A DNA stretch of 64,000 nucleotides. It comes from Sulfitobacter sp. HGT1 (GTDB lineage Bacteria; Pseudomonadota; Alphaproteobacteria; Rhodobacterales; Rhodobacteraceae). The stretch is taken from assembly GCF_013282155.1 (NCBI RefSeq), contig NZ_BLWI01000008.1, positions 62,001 to 126,000 on the forward strand. Direction: 5' to 3'. Both the position numbers and the translations under genes were made by a program. Under the pieces are notes generated by a model. The model did not search any database and was not told the DNA's origin. It saw only the letters and a program-made list of their open reading frames with translations. This document shows positions 17,989-26,584 of the stretch, piece after piece (the stretch's first letter is position 1; each line of letters opens with the position of its first letter).

Positions 17989-19851
17989 ATGATGAAACGC
18001 CTTCTTTCGGGGCAAGGCGCGCGTGCCGTCCAATTGGCTGTGTCTGTGTCGATCGGTGCGGTGTGTCTTTGGGTTTTGCACGGTCGGTTGTCTGCCGGTT
18101 TCTGGCACGATGTTGCGGTTGAACTGCGCGGGCTTGATGCCGGGGCGGTGATGCTGGCCATCGGCTGCACCTGCATCAGCTTTTTTGCACTTGGCCGCTA
18201 TGACACCGTGGCGCACCGCCATCTGGGAAGCGACATCCCCACGGCGCAAGCCTGCGGCGCGGGCACCGCTGCAATCGCCTTGGCGCAGACGCTCGGATTG
18301 GGGGTATTGACCGGGGCACTGGCGCGCTGGCGGATGCTGCCCGATATCACAATGGCACTGGCGCTGCGCCTTTCCGTCTTTGTGTGCCTGAGCTTTATGG
18401 TGGCCTTGCTGGTGATCACGGCAGCGGTCAGCCTAGCCCTTCCCGCACCGCCCGCCCTGTTCTGGCCAAGTATCCTTATCATCGCGACGCTTCCCGTTGC
18501 CGTTATTGCCTTGTTTTCCCATCCGGTGGTGACATTGGGCCGTTTCACCATCCGCTTGCCCAGCCTGCGCGCCTTCGGGTCCATCCTGATCTGGACGGCG
18601 ATTGATGTGCTGGCGGCATGCACCGCGCTCTACCTGCTTATTCCGGGCAGCGATGTCGGTTTCGCGGTCCTGCTTCCCTTGTTTCTGGTCGCGCTTGGGG
18701 CTGCGTTGATCAGTGGCACGCCGGGGGGTGTGGGGCCGTTTGAACTGGTGCTGTTTACCGGCCTGCCCCAAGGCGACGCGATCGAGGTTTTGAGCGGTGT
18801 CATTGCGTTTCGCGCGATTTACTATGCGGGTCCGGCCTTGATTGCGATTGTGCTGATGTTGCGCCCCTTTGCAGGCCAGCGCGGTGCAAAACCGGTCCCG
18901 CAGAACGATATATCAACCGCCCCGCGGGCAGAGATCGGGGTGATCCGGCAAAACGGCGGCTTTGTCGCGGATCACTGCGCAGTTTGGGACACCGGCCAGA
19001 CGCTTTGCAATCTGTTCGACCCGGTTTCACCGGCGGCGGCGGACCCGGTTAAAACCGTCTCAAGCCATGCGCGCGCCCGGAACCTGATCCCTTGCCTGTA
19101 TAAATGTTCCGCCCGAACGGCCGTGTTGGCGCGGCAGCGTAACTGGTTCTTGTCCCACATCGCGGACGAGGCTGTCGTGACCCCTCCCACCTTTGACACC
19201 GCCACCGCCCCCTACCGCACCCTGCGCCGCAAACTGCGCGCGGCCGGCAAGGCGCATATCAGCATCACACAAGCCACCCGTTTGCCAATTGCCGAAATGG
19301 CCCGGATTGATCGGTTGTGGCAGCACGCACATGGCAAGGCGCGCGGGGGAACGATTGGTATTTTCAGCCCAGACTATCTGGTGCAGCAAAAGGTGTTTCT
19401 GGCCCATGAGGGCGATCACCTTGTTGCCTTTGCCAGCTTTCACCACAGCAGCCGCGAATGGTGCCTTGACCTGATGCGCCACGACCCCGCCGCGCCCGAT
19501 GGCACCATGCACAGCCTTGTACACGCCGCCATCCGCAGTGCTGCGCGCGATGACATCCCCCGTTTCAGCCTTGCCGCTGTCCCCGCCTGCCCCGATCCGT
19601 CCTCGGCGCTGATGCGGCGTTTGTCACTGATCGTGCTGCGCAAAATGGGCGGTGCGGGTCTGCGCCAGTTCAAATCCAATTTCCGTCCGCGCTGGCAACC
19701 GCTTTATGCCGCTGCCCCCAATCGCGCGCTTTTGGTGCTGGCTCTGGCGGATATCGCCCGCGCTGTGCAGCGCCCTTTGCCTCTGGCGGATGTCGGTCAA
19801 CCTCATTACGATGATGAAAATTATGAGGTTGCCTCACGTTTGGCATCGTGA
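17989..19851 (+). CDS. MprF-like protein: membrane flippase region fused to DUF2156 aminoacyltransferase domain
   Basis: A 620-residue membrane protein. The N-terminal ~300 residues hold about eight hydrophobic segments and resemble the lysylphosphatidylglycerol synthase membrane region (SGTPGGVGPFELVLFTGLP near 240 is typical). Residues ~310-600 form a cytoplasmic DUF2156/GNAT-like domain (RRKLRAAGKAHISITQATR, GGTIGIFSPDYL, MRRLSLIVLRKMGG), as in MprF, which transfers Lys or Ala from tRNA to phosphatidylglycerol. It is shorter than classical MprF (about 840 residues), with fewer membrane helices. The aminoacyl donor cannot be read from sequence. It is monocistronic. Confidence 0.82.
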   Translation: MMKRLLSGQGARAVQLAVSVSIGAVCLWVLHGRLSAGFWHDVAVELRGLDAGAVMLAIGCTCISFFALGRYDTVAHRHLGSDIPTAQACGAGTAAIALAQTLGLGVLTGALARWRMLPDITMALALRLSVFVCLSFMVALLVITAAVSLALPAPPALFWPSILIIATLPVAVIALFSHPVVTLGRFTIRLPSLRAFGSILIWTAIDVLAACTALYLLIPGSDVGFAVLLPLFLVALGAALISGTPGGVGPFELVLFTGLPQGDAIEVLSGVIAFRAIYYAGPALIAIVLMLRPFAGQRGAKPVPQNDISTAPRAEIGVIRQNGGFVADHCAVWDTGQTLCNLFDPVSPAAADPVKTVSSHARARNLIPCLYKCSARTAVLARQRNWFLSHIADEAVVTPPTFDTATAPYRTLRRKLRAAGKAHISITQATRLPIAEMARIDRLWQHAHGKARGGTIGIFSPDYLVQQKVFLAHEGDHLVAFASFHHSSREWCLDLMRHDPAAPDGTMHSLVHAAIRSAARDDIPRFSLAAVPACPDPSSALMRRLSLIVLRKMGGAGLRQFKSNFRPRWQPLYAAAPNRALLVLALADIARAVQRPLPLADVGQPHYDDENYEVASRLAS

Positions 19852-19887
19852 GATGACGCGCAATCACACCTTTAGCGGAGCTTTTTC

Positions 19888-20910
19888 ATGTCCAATCCCC
19901 TGACCGACCTTCTGGCTGAAAAAGGCACGTTGCTGGCCGATGGTGCCACGGGCACCAACCTGTTCAACATGGGGTTGATGTCTGGCGACGCCCCCGAGAT
20001 GTGGAACACGGACGAGCCGCAAAATATCATCAAACTGTACAAAGGTGCCGTTGATTCAGGCAGCGACATATTCCTGACCAACTCCTTTGGCGCGAATGCC
20101 TCGCGGCTCAAGCTGCACGGCGCTGAAAAGCGCGCGCACGAGCTGAGCCGCGTTTCCGCCGAACTGGCCCGCGAAGTTGCCGACAAGGCAGACCGCAAGG
20201 TCATCGTGGCCGGATCGGTCGGCCCGACGGGCGAAATCATGGAACCCGTCGGCCCGCTGACCCATGCGCTGGCCGTCGAGATGTTTCACGAAACCGCCGA
20301 TGGTCTAAAGGCTGGTGGGGCCGATGTGGGCTGGCTGGAAACCATCAGCGCCCCCGAAGAATACCGCGCCGCTGCCGAAGGGTTCAAACTGGCGGGTCTT
20401 GATTGGGTCGGCACGATGAGCTTTGACACCGCCGGACGCACCATGATGGGCATGACATCCGAAGCGATGGTCGACATGGTTCATGCGCTTGACAACATGC
20501 CGCTGGCCTATGGTGCCAACTGCGGCACCGGCGCGTCCGACGTCTTGCGTACGGTTCTCGGCTTTGCCTCCAAGGGGATGCCATTGCCGATCGTTGCAAA
20601 GGGCAATGCCGGCATCCCAAAATATGTCGAAGGGCACATCCACTATGATGGCACGCCCGAATTGATGGCTGATTATGCCGAAATGGCGCGCAACTGCGGC
20701 GCGTCGATCATCGGCGGTTGTTGCGGCACCATGCCCGAACATCTGGTTCACATGCGCGCCGCCCTGGATAGCCGCCCCAAAGGCGATGCCCCCACGCTGG
20801 AACAGATCGTCGCCGCATTGGGCCCGTTCACTTCGGCCAGCGACGGCACCGATGGCGAAGGTCCGGTGCGTGGCCCGCGCCGTGGACGCCGGGGCGCAAA
20901 GTCCAGCTAA
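19888..20910 (+). CDS. Homocysteine S-methyltransferase (split methionine synthase / betaine-homocysteine methyltransferase type)
   Basis: A 340-residue zinc-dependent homocysteine methyltransferase, equivalent to the N-terminal module of MetH. The barrel starts with LLADGATGTNL. The zinc cysteines are Cys212 (ANCGTG) and Cys278/Cys279 (IIGGCCGTMPEH). It is often annotated betaine-homocysteine methyltransferase. In Phaeobacter a homologous gene is part of a methionine synthase split into homocysteine, corrinoid and methyl-folate proteins. The corrinoid protein lies 1.3 kb downstream, which favours that role. The C-terminal 25 residues are Arg/Gly-rich and dispensable-looking. Confidence 0.88.
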   Translation: MSNPLTDLLAEKGTLLADGATGTNLFNMGLMSGDAPEMWNTDEPQNIIKLYKGAVDSGSDIFLTNSFGANASRLKLHGAEKRAHELSRVSAELAREVADKADRKVIVAGSVGPTGEIMEPVGPLTHALAVEMFHETADGLKAGGADVGWLETISAPEEYRAAAEGFKLAGLDWVGTMSFDTAGRTMMGMTSEAMVDMVHALDNMPLAYGANCGTGASDVLRTVLGFASKGMPLPIVAKGNAGIPKYVEGHIHYDGTPELMADYAEMARNCGASIIGGCCGTMPEHLVHMRAALDSRPKGDAPTLEQIVAALGPFTSASDGTDGEGPVRGPRRGRRGAKSS

Positions 20911-21986
20911 AACAGATCCAGCTGTGCGCTCGCCCGTTTGGGCGGGCGAAACAGATCGCAGCGCATCGGCGGCAGCAGGGTCGAAAGCCCCAACCGCTTA
21001 ACCGCCAGATCAAACCGTTGCCCGATCATCTCGGCATAGGGGCCTTCCCCGCGCATCCGGCTGTGCCAGTTTGCGTCATATTCCTTGCCCCCGTGCATTT
21101 CGCGCAACCGCGCCATAATGCGCCCTGCCCGATCGGGATAATGCTGCGCCAACCAGTCCTGCATCAAGACCGACACCTCGCGCGGCAGGCGCAACATGAT
21201 CCAGCTGGCCGATTGCGCCCCCGCGTCGCGCCCCACGGTCAAGATCGCTTCCAACTCGGGGTCTGTCAGCGCTGGCACCAAGGGCGACGCCATGACCCGC
21301 ACCGGAATGCCCGCCCCCGTCAACCGCTCGATAATCTGCAACCGCCGCTTTGGCGCAGGCACGCGCGGCTCCATCAAGCGGCTTAGCTTTGCATCCAGCG
21401 TGGTCACCGAAATGCCGACCCGCACCAGCCCGCGCTGCGCCATATCCGATAGAATATCAATGTCCCGCTCGATCAGGCTGCCCTTGGTGACAATCGCCAC
21501 GGGATGATTCACCTCCGACAACACCTCAAGCAGGCCGCGCATGATCCGGTGGTCTTTCTCGATCGGTTGATAGGGATCGGTGTTGGTGCCAATCGCAATC
21601 GGGGCCACCTGATAGCGTTTGCCCGCCAGTTCGCGGCGCAACACATCCGGCGCGCCGGGCCGCGCAATCAACCGGGTTTCGAAATCAAGCCCCGGCGACA
21701 GGCCCAGATAGGCGTGACTGGGGCGGGCAAAACAATAGACGCAGCCGTGCTCGCAACCGCGATAAGGGTTGATCGACCGGTCAAAGGGCAAATCCGGTGA
21801 CCGGTTATAGGTGATCACACTGCGCGGTATTTCCTCGCTCACTTGGGTGCGCAACACCGGCAGCGGTTCATCATCACCGGCCCAACCGTCATCGATTGCG
21901 GTCGTGGAAAACCGCTCAAACCGGCCCGAATGGTTTGACGATGTCCCCCGCCCGGCAAGTTTATATCTGACGTCTTCGCGATCCAT
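20907..21986 (-). CDS. PA0069 family radical SAM protein
   Basis: A 359-residue radical SAM enzyme. The cluster motif is PYRGCEHGCVYCFARPSH, with three cysteines spaced CxxxCxxC near residue 80. AIVTKGSLIERDIDIL and RVGISVTTLDAKLSRLMEP are also typical of the PA0069/SplB-like family. The reaction is unknown. It lies on the minus strand between the two methionine-synthase genes, and its last codon overlaps the end of the homocysteine methyltransferase gene by 4 bases (convergent). Confidence 0.87.
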   Translation of the reverse strand: MDREDVRYKLAGRGTSSNHSGRFERFSTTAIDDGWAGDDEPLPVLRTQVSEEIPRSVITYNRSPDLPFDRSINPYRGCEHGCVYCFARPSHAYLGLSPGLDFETRLIARPGAPDVLRRELAGKRYQVAPIAIGTNTDPYQPIEKDHRIMRGLLEVLSEVNHPVAIVTKGSLIERDIDILSDMAQRGLVRVGISVTTLDAKLSRLMEPRVPAPKRRLQIIERLTGAGIPVRVMASPLVPALTDPELEAILTVGRDAGAQSASWIMLRLPREVSVLMQDWLAQHYPDRAGRIMARLREMHGGKEYDANWHSRMRGEGPYAEMIGQRFDLAVKRLGLSTLLPPMRCDLFRPPKRASAQLDLF

Positions 21987-22117
21987 TCAATTCTTCTGGA
22001 ACAAATACGGAACATCGTCAAGATATGATCGCCAAGCCATTGTTTTACAGGACCATTGGCGTTAATTTATCCGGACGAAAGCGGCGTTTATGGAACGGGT
22101 CGTTTGTGATACGGACC

Positions 22118-22172
22118 GTGTCGCAAATTGCACGCGATCCGGTGCGATTTCGTGACACAAGGGCAAAAGCCC
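22118..22172 (+). promoter_or_regulatory. Structured leader upstream of the corrinoid protein gene
   Basis: A strong hairpin: GTGTC (22118-22122) pairs with GACAC (22154-22158). After a small internal loop, AAATTGCAC pairs with GTGCGATTT around the loop GCGATCCG. Directly after it, GGGC-AAAA-GCCC (22161-22172) forms a second hairpin, then GAGGAAAG precedes the ATG at 22203. The placement suggests an RNA control element or an operator for a dimeric regulator. It does not match the SAM-II, SAM-V, SAH or B12-box patterns I know. Confidence 0.5.
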
Positions 22173-22202
22173 GGTGGGCACGCTAACCGATGAGGAAAGA
22201 CT

Positions 22203-22901
22203 ATGTCGGACGAAGACGAAATTATCCTTGCTGATCTGAACGACGAAGACCTTGTTCAACAAATGTTTGACGACCTTTACGATGGTCTGCGCGAAGAGAT
22301 CGAGGAAGGTGTAAACATCCTGATCGGTCGCGGCTGGATTCCTTATGATGTCCTGACCAAAGCGCTTGTTGGCGGCATGACAATCGTGGGTGCCGACTTC
22401 CGCGACGGTATTTTGTTCGTCCCCGAAGTATTGCTGGCCGCCAATGCGATGAAGGGTGGCATGGCCATTCTCAAACCGCTTCTGGCTGAAACCGGCGCGC
22501 CGCGCGTGGGCAAGATGGTGATCGGGACCGTTAAGGGCGACATTCACGACATTGGCAAAAACCTTGTCTCCATGATGATGGAAGGCGCGGGCTTTGAGGT
22601 GGTTGATCTTGGTATCAACAACTCGGTCGAAAAATACCTCGAAGCGATGGAAACCGAAGGGCCTGATATCCTTGGGATGTCCGCGCTTTTGACGACCACA
22701 ATGCCCTATATGAAAGTCGTGATCGACACGATGATCGAACAAGGCATTCGCGATGATTACATCGTGTTGGTCGGCGGTGCCCCTCTGAACGAAGAATTCG
22801 GCAAGGCCATCGGCGCAGACGCCTATTGCCGTGACGCGGCCGTTGCCGTGGAAACCGCCAAAGAATGGGTCGGTCGCAAGCATAACAGCGCCAAGGCCTA
22901 A
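22203..22901 (+). CDS. Corrinoid (B12)-binding methyltransferase protein
   Basis: A 232-residue two-domain protein equivalent to the cap and cobalamin-binding modules of MetH. An N-terminal helical cap domain (residues 15-90, ending in PEVLLAANAMKGGMAILKPL) precedes a Rossmann-like B12 domain. GDIHDIGKNLVSMMM carries the DxHxxG motif with the cobalt-ligand His115; MSALLTTTMPYM and VLVGGAPLN complete the site. Its likely partners are the homocysteine methyltransferase at 19888 and a methyl-tetrahydrofolate-binding protein outside the window. GAGGAAAG precedes the ATG, and a structured leader precedes that. Confidence 0.93.
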   Translation: MSDEDEIILADLNDEDLVQQMFDDLYDGLREEIEEGVNILIGRGWIPYDVLTKALVGGMTIVGADFRDGILFVPEVLLAANAMKGGMAILKPLLAETGAPRVGKMVIGTVKGDIHDIGKNLVSMMMEGAGFEVVDLGINNSVEKYLEAMETEGPDILGMSALLTTTMPYMKVVIDTMIEQGIRDDYIVLVGGAPLNEEFGKAIGADAYCRDAAVAVETAKEWVGRKHNSAKA

Positions 22902-22919
22902 GAATTTGATATTGTGCGT

Positions 22920-22950
22920 AAAAGGCCTCTCCTGACCGGAGGGGCCTTTT
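22920..22950 (+). terminator. Intrinsic terminator after the corrinoid gene
   Basis: Stem AAAAGGCCTCTCC (22920-22932) pairs with GGAGGGGCCTTTT (22938-22950) with one wobble pair and a five-base loop. It lies 19 bases after the stop, so much of the transcription should end before the DUF1638 gene, which starts 13 bases further on. Confidence 0.85.
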
Positions 22951-22963
22951 GTGTTAAAGGGAT

Positions 22964-23605
22964 ATGATGGATACGCCTTCAGACAGTCAGCTTACCGAAA
23001 CAGGCATGCCGCTCACGGCAGCCAAAGGGCGCATCTTGCTGATCGCCTGTGGTGCGCTGGCCCGCGAAATTCTCGATCTCAAGGCCGCCAACAACTGGAC
23101 CCATCTGGACCTCACCTGCCTGCCCGCCAATCTGCATCTCTACCCTGAAAAAATCACCGATGCCGTGCGCGCTGCCGTCGCCAAATATCGCAGCCAATAT
23201 GATGATATCTTTGTGGTTTATGCCGATTGCGGCACCGGCGGATTGCTGCAAGCGGCCTGCGACGACATGGGCGTTCAAATGGTGGCAGGCCCCCACTGCT
23301 ACAGCTTTTTCGAAGGCAATGACCGCTTTGCCAAAACCGCCGAAACCGAAATCACAACCTTTTACCTGACCGATTTTCTGGTCCGGCAATTTGACGCATT
23401 CATCATGAAACCCATGGGCCTCGACCGGCACCCCGAATTGCGCGACATGTATTTCGGCAATTACGAAAAACTGGTCTATCAGGCCCAGACCGATGATCCG
23501 GCCCTGACGGCCAAGGCCGAAATCTGTGCGAAAACCCTTGGCCTTGCCTTTGAACGGCGGTTCACTGGCTATGGTGATCTTGAGGGCACACTCAAAACCC
23601 TTTGA
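22964..23605 (+). CDS. DUF1638 domain protein
   Basis: A 213-residue cytoplasmic protein of the DUF1638 family: ILLIACGALAREI, DLTCLPANLHLYPEKI, DDIFVVYADCGTGG and PHCYSFFEGN are family blocks. The biochemical role is unestablished. The family tends to lie beside corrinoid methyltransferase genes, as here, so a role in corrinoid methyl transfer or corrinoid-protein maturation is a reasonable inference. Several conserved Cys and His residues (ADCGTGG, GPHCYSF) could bind metal. The second ATG (one codon in) is an alternative start. Confidence 0.82.
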   Translation: MMDTPSDSQLTETGMPLTAAKGRILLIACGALAREILDLKAANNWTHLDLTCLPANLHLYPEKITDAVRAAVAKYRSQYDDIFVVYADCGTGGLLQAACDDMGVQMVAGPHCYSFFEGNDRFAKTAETEITTFYLTDFLVRQFDAFIMKPMGLDRHPELRDMYFGNYEKLVYQAQTDDPALTAKAEICAKTLGLAFERRFTGYGDLEGTLKTL

Positions 23606-23607
23606 TT

Positions 23608-23628
23608 TTCATTTTGCCAAATAAACTC
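23608..23628 (-). repeat. Copy 1 of a 21-base intergenic tail repeat
   Basis: On the minus strand it reads GAGTTTATTTGGCAAAATGA plus A, identical to the copies at 32592 and 54571. On the minus strand it is preceded within a few bases by the palindrome CTGCGCGCAG. It lies between the convergent DUF1638 and sufE genes. Confidence 0.75.
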
Positions 23629-23673
23629 AACTGCGCGCAGACCAGCCCGATGCGCCAGCCTGTCTCACAGCCA

Positions 23674-24084
23674 CTATCCCTGCGCGGCTGCCGTTTCGCG
23701 CACCCGTTCGATCATGGCGGTCAGCCCGTTCGACCGCTGCGCCGACAGATGTTCGTTCAACCCAAGCCGTCCCATTTCCGCGCGGGCATCGACGGCCAGC
23801 ACATCAGCAGGCGCTAACCCGTTGTAAAGCGACCGTAAAACAGCGATCAACCCCGACACGATCATCGCGTCACTTGCGCCGTCAAAATGCAGCGCTCCGT
23901 CTTCGAAACGCGCGTGCAGCCAGACCTGACTGGCACAGCCGTCAACCTTGGTGGCCGGCACACAAAGCGCTTGTTCCAGCGGGTCCATCGCCTTGCCCAG
24001 ATCGATCACATGCCGGTACCGATCTTCCCAATCGTCCAGGAATTCAAAATCCTCGACCAGTTCTTCAAACGCTTGTGTCGCCAC
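23674..24084 (-). CDS. sufE: SufE family sulfur acceptor protein
   Basis: A 136-residue protein of the SufE family. SufE accepts persulfide sulfur from the cysteine desulfurase SufS and passes it to SufB for Fe-S cluster assembly. The active cysteine is Cys50 in TKVDGCASQVWL. The C-terminal helix ends with MIERVRETAAAQG. SNGLTAM and RLGLNEHLSAQRSNG are typical. No other suf gene is nearby, which is common for alphaproteobacterial SufE. Confidence 0.92.
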   Translation of the reverse strand: MATQAFEELVEDFEFLDDWEDRYRHVIDLGKAMDPLEQALCVPATKVDGCASQVWLHARFEDGALHFDGASDAMIVSGLIAVLRSLYNGLAPADVLAVDARAEMGRLGLNEHLSAQRSNGLTAMIERVRETAAAQG

Positions 24085-24202
24085 GATGATGCCCTCGTTG
24101 TTCGCGCGTTACAGGTAGGTTGCGCATTGGCAAAGGTCCACCCCTTCCCAACCGCCTTGGGATGGGTTAGTCAAATAGCACGGTAATTTTACGGCGGACC
24201 CC

Positions 24203-24724
24203 ATGCGCAAATCATTTTCAGCCATTTTGGTATCTACTCTTGTTTTGACTGGCTGTGCGACACTGCGCGATAGCCGGGTTAACCCGTTTAACTGGTTCGG
24301 TTCTTCCCGCTCAGAACCGATTGGCCAGACCGAGGTCAACACCAACCCGCTGATCCCGCAGTCCTCGGGGCTGTTTGCATCGGCCCGCACACGGCAGGCA
24401 ACCTATGCCGGGCGGCCCTTTGACCAGATCACCAACCTGACCGTCGAACGGGTTCCGGGCGGTGCGATTATTCACGCGACCGGGCTGGCGGCGCGGCAGG
24501 GCATCTACAAGGTGCAACTGACGCCCGCGAACGAAGACGAACTGCCCGTTGATGGCGTGCTGACCTACCGTCTTGAAGGGGTCGAGCCAACCAAGAACAC
24601 CCCCGTCGGCACAAACCCCACCCGTGAGGTCGTGGCCGGTCGCAAGCTGACCGATCAGCAGCTTGCCGGTGTCCGTACGATCCGCGTCGAAGGGCAGCGC
24701 AATGCGCTGACCTCTCGTCGCTAG
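24203..24724 (+). CDS. Putative outer-membrane or periplasmic lipoprotein
   Basis: A 173-residue protein with a lipoprotein signal peptide ending LVLTGC (Cys18). The mature part begins ATLRDSRVNPFNWFGSSRSE, then a beta-rich domain of about 120 residues. I recognise the pattern as a conserved Rhodobacterales lipoprotein but know no function. It is convergent with rnd, and the gap of 31 bases has no clear terminator. Confidence 0.72.
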   Translation: MRKSFSAILVSTLVLTGCATLRDSRVNPFNWFGSSRSEPIGQTEVNTNPLIPQSSGLFASARTRQATYAGRPFDQITNLTVERVPGGAIIHATGLAARQGIYKVQLTPANEDELPVDGVLTYRLEGVEPTKNTPVGTNPTREVVAGRKLTDQQLAGVRTIRVEGQRNALTSRR

Positions 24725-24755
24725 GCATTCCTGAATTATAACAATGGGTTGAGCC

Positions 24756-25913
24756 TTAAAGCTCAACCACTTTTACGTTCGGACCAACGGCGGTCAATGC
24801 GATCTTGCCTTCACACAGCAGCAACGCATCATCCCCGAACACTTCACGCCGCCATCCTTTTAGCGCCGGAACATCGCGCAAACCTGCGGCGATGGCATCC
24901 AGATCGGCAGCAGGCGCAATCAACTTGGCCGCGACCCCCGCGCTTTCGGTTTTCGCCTTGAGCAGGACCCGCAACAAATCTGCCAGCGCCGGGTTCACCT
25001 GCAGCTTGTCACGGCTGCGATCGGGTTGCGGCATGTCTGACGCAGGACATTGCACCCCAGCCGCCACAGCCTTGAGAATACCATCCGCGATCTCGCCTTT
25101 GCGCGCGTCGCGCAGCAACAGCCGCGCGCGGCCCAGCTCTTCGTGGTTTTTGGGCTTGTTGGAGGCCAGTTCAACCAGCGCATCATCCTTATAGACCCGG
25201 CTGCGCGGTACGTTGCGGGTCTGGGCATATTCCTCGCGAAAGGCAGCCAGCTCGCGCACGATCGCCAGAAACTTGGATGAATTGGTCCGTGTTTTGACGC
25301 GTTTCCAGGCATCACGCGGGGCTGTCGTATAGGTGTCGGGGCTGGTCAATGTCTCAAGCTCTTCCGCGACCCACCGTGCGCGGCCGCTGTCTGCCAGCTT
25401 GGTCGCCAGATATTCATAGACCTGACGCAAATGCGTGACATCCGCCAAAGCGTATTTGGCCTGTGCATCGCTTAGCGGGCGGCGCGACCAATCGGTAAAG
25501 CGCGAGGTTTTATCAACGGCCTGATTTGCAATCTTGCGCACAAGGGTTTCATAGCCGACCTGTTCGCCAAAACCGCAGACCATCGCCGCGACCTGTGTGT
25601 CAAACAGCGGCTCGGGGAACACGCCTGCATCCACAAAAAAGATCTCGAGATCCTGACGCGCGGCGTGGAACACCTTGACCACCGACGTGTCGCGAAACAG
25701 CGTATAGAGCGGTTCAAGCGACATATCCCCGGCCAGCGGATCAACCAGCACGGCATTGGAATCGTCGGTGCCCGGCATCGCCAGCTGGATCAGACAAAGC
25801 TTTGAATAATAGGTCCGTTCACGCAGAAATTCCGTGTCGACGGTCACATAATCATATCTCGCCGCTTCAAGGCAAAACGCTTCGAGCGCGGCGGTTGTGG
25901 TAATTGTTTTCAT
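24756..25913 (-). CDS. rnd: Ribonuclease D
   Basis: A 385-residue 3'-5' exoribonuclease that trims tRNA and other stable RNA 3' ends. The DEDD exonuclease motifs are visible: Exo I VDTEFLRERTYY, Exo II with HAARQDLEIF, and Exo III with YALADVTHLRQVYEYL. A C-terminal HRDC domain follows (residues ~210-290; LAAFREEYAQTRNVPRSRVYKDDALVELA). The frame extends upstream, but MKTITTTAALEAFC at 25913 is the usual start. It is co-directional with purN and purM but 74 bases away. Confidence 0.93.
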   Translation of the reverse strand: MKTITTTAALEAFCLEAARYDYVTVDTEFLRERTYYSKLCLIQLAMPGTDDSNAVLVDPLAGDMSLEPLYTLFRDTSVVKVFHAARQDLEIFFVDAGVFPEPLFDTQVAAMVCGFGEQVGYETLVRKIANQAVDKTSRFTDWSRRPLSDAQAKYALADVTHLRQVYEYLATKLADSGRARWVAEELETLTSPDTYTTAPRDAWKRVKTRTNSSKFLAIVRELAAFREEYAQTRNVPRSRVYKDDALVELASNKPKNHEELGRARLLLRDARKGEIADGILKAVAAGVQCPASDMPQPDRSRDKLQVNPALADLLRVLLKAKTESAGVAAKLIAPAADLDAIAAGLRDVPALKGWRREVFGDDALLLCEGKIALTAVGPNVKVVEL

Positions 25914-25987
25914 AGAAGTTACTTTGACCAGAGCTGTGCCAACAGGCAATGTGAAATCGGAACATGACAGGCCAAAAAGCCCGATGC

Positions 25988-26584
25988 TTAACTGTCGAGC
26001 GTCAAAAGACTACGGTCGCCGGCGGCAAAACGGCGCAATACCGCAGGATAAAGCCGGTGTTCCTGAACCAGAACACGTGCTGCCAGATCATCGGCGGTAT
26101 CGCCGGGCAAGACCGGCACCCGCGCCTGACCCAAGATAGGGCCGTCATCCAGCGCGGCTGTCACCTCGTGAACCGTACAGCCATGCACGGTATCGCCTGC
26201 CTCAAGCGCGCGGGCGTGGGTGTGCAAACCTTTGTAGAGCGGCAGCAATGACGGATGAATGTTGATCATGCGCCCTGCCCAGGCGTCGGTAAACTCAGCC
26301 GTCAGTTTTCGCATGAACCCCGCAAGGCAGATGATATCGGGCGCATATGCGGCAAGGCGCGATGACAGCTCGGCCTCGAACGCCGCGCGGTCCCCCTGAA
26401 ACGGTTTGTGATCCACCACTTCGGTCGCGATGCCACGGGCCTTGGCCCATGCGATACCGCCCGCATCAGCCACATTCGACACCACCACACAGGGGCGTGC
26501 GGGGTGGTCGCCGGTCATGTCCTCGACCAGCGCGCGCATATTTGAGCCGCCACCGGATAGAAAAATCGCGACCCGTTTGGTCAC
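25988..26584 (-). CDS. purN: Phosphoribosylglycinamide formyltransferase
   Basis: A 198-residue GAR transformylase transferring a formyl group from 10-formyl-tetrahydrofolate in purine synthesis. N-terminal [18 protein letters not shown], the catalytic region [24 protein letters not shown] and the Asp loop [13 protein letters not shown] are all present. The ATG overlaps the purM stop (ATGA at 26581-26584), so purM-purN is a coupled pair. Confidence 0.95.
   Translation of the reverse strand: MTKRVAIFLSGGGSNMRALVEDMTGDHPARPCVVVSNVADAGGIAWAKARGIATEVVDHKPFQGDRAAFEAELSSRLAAYAPDIICLAGFMRKLTAEFTDAWAGRMINIHPSLLPLYKGLHTHARALEAGDTVHGCTVHEVTAALDDGPILGQARVPVLPGDTADDLAARVLVQEHRLYPAVLRRFAAGDRSLLTLDS

Noticed and set aside
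22066..22202. SAM-II, SAM-V or B12 riboswitch before the corrinoid gene
   Set aside because: GCTAA and several hairpins are present, but the conserved loop and pseudoknot of SAM-II/V and the B12 box are not recognisable, so only a generic structured leader is called.
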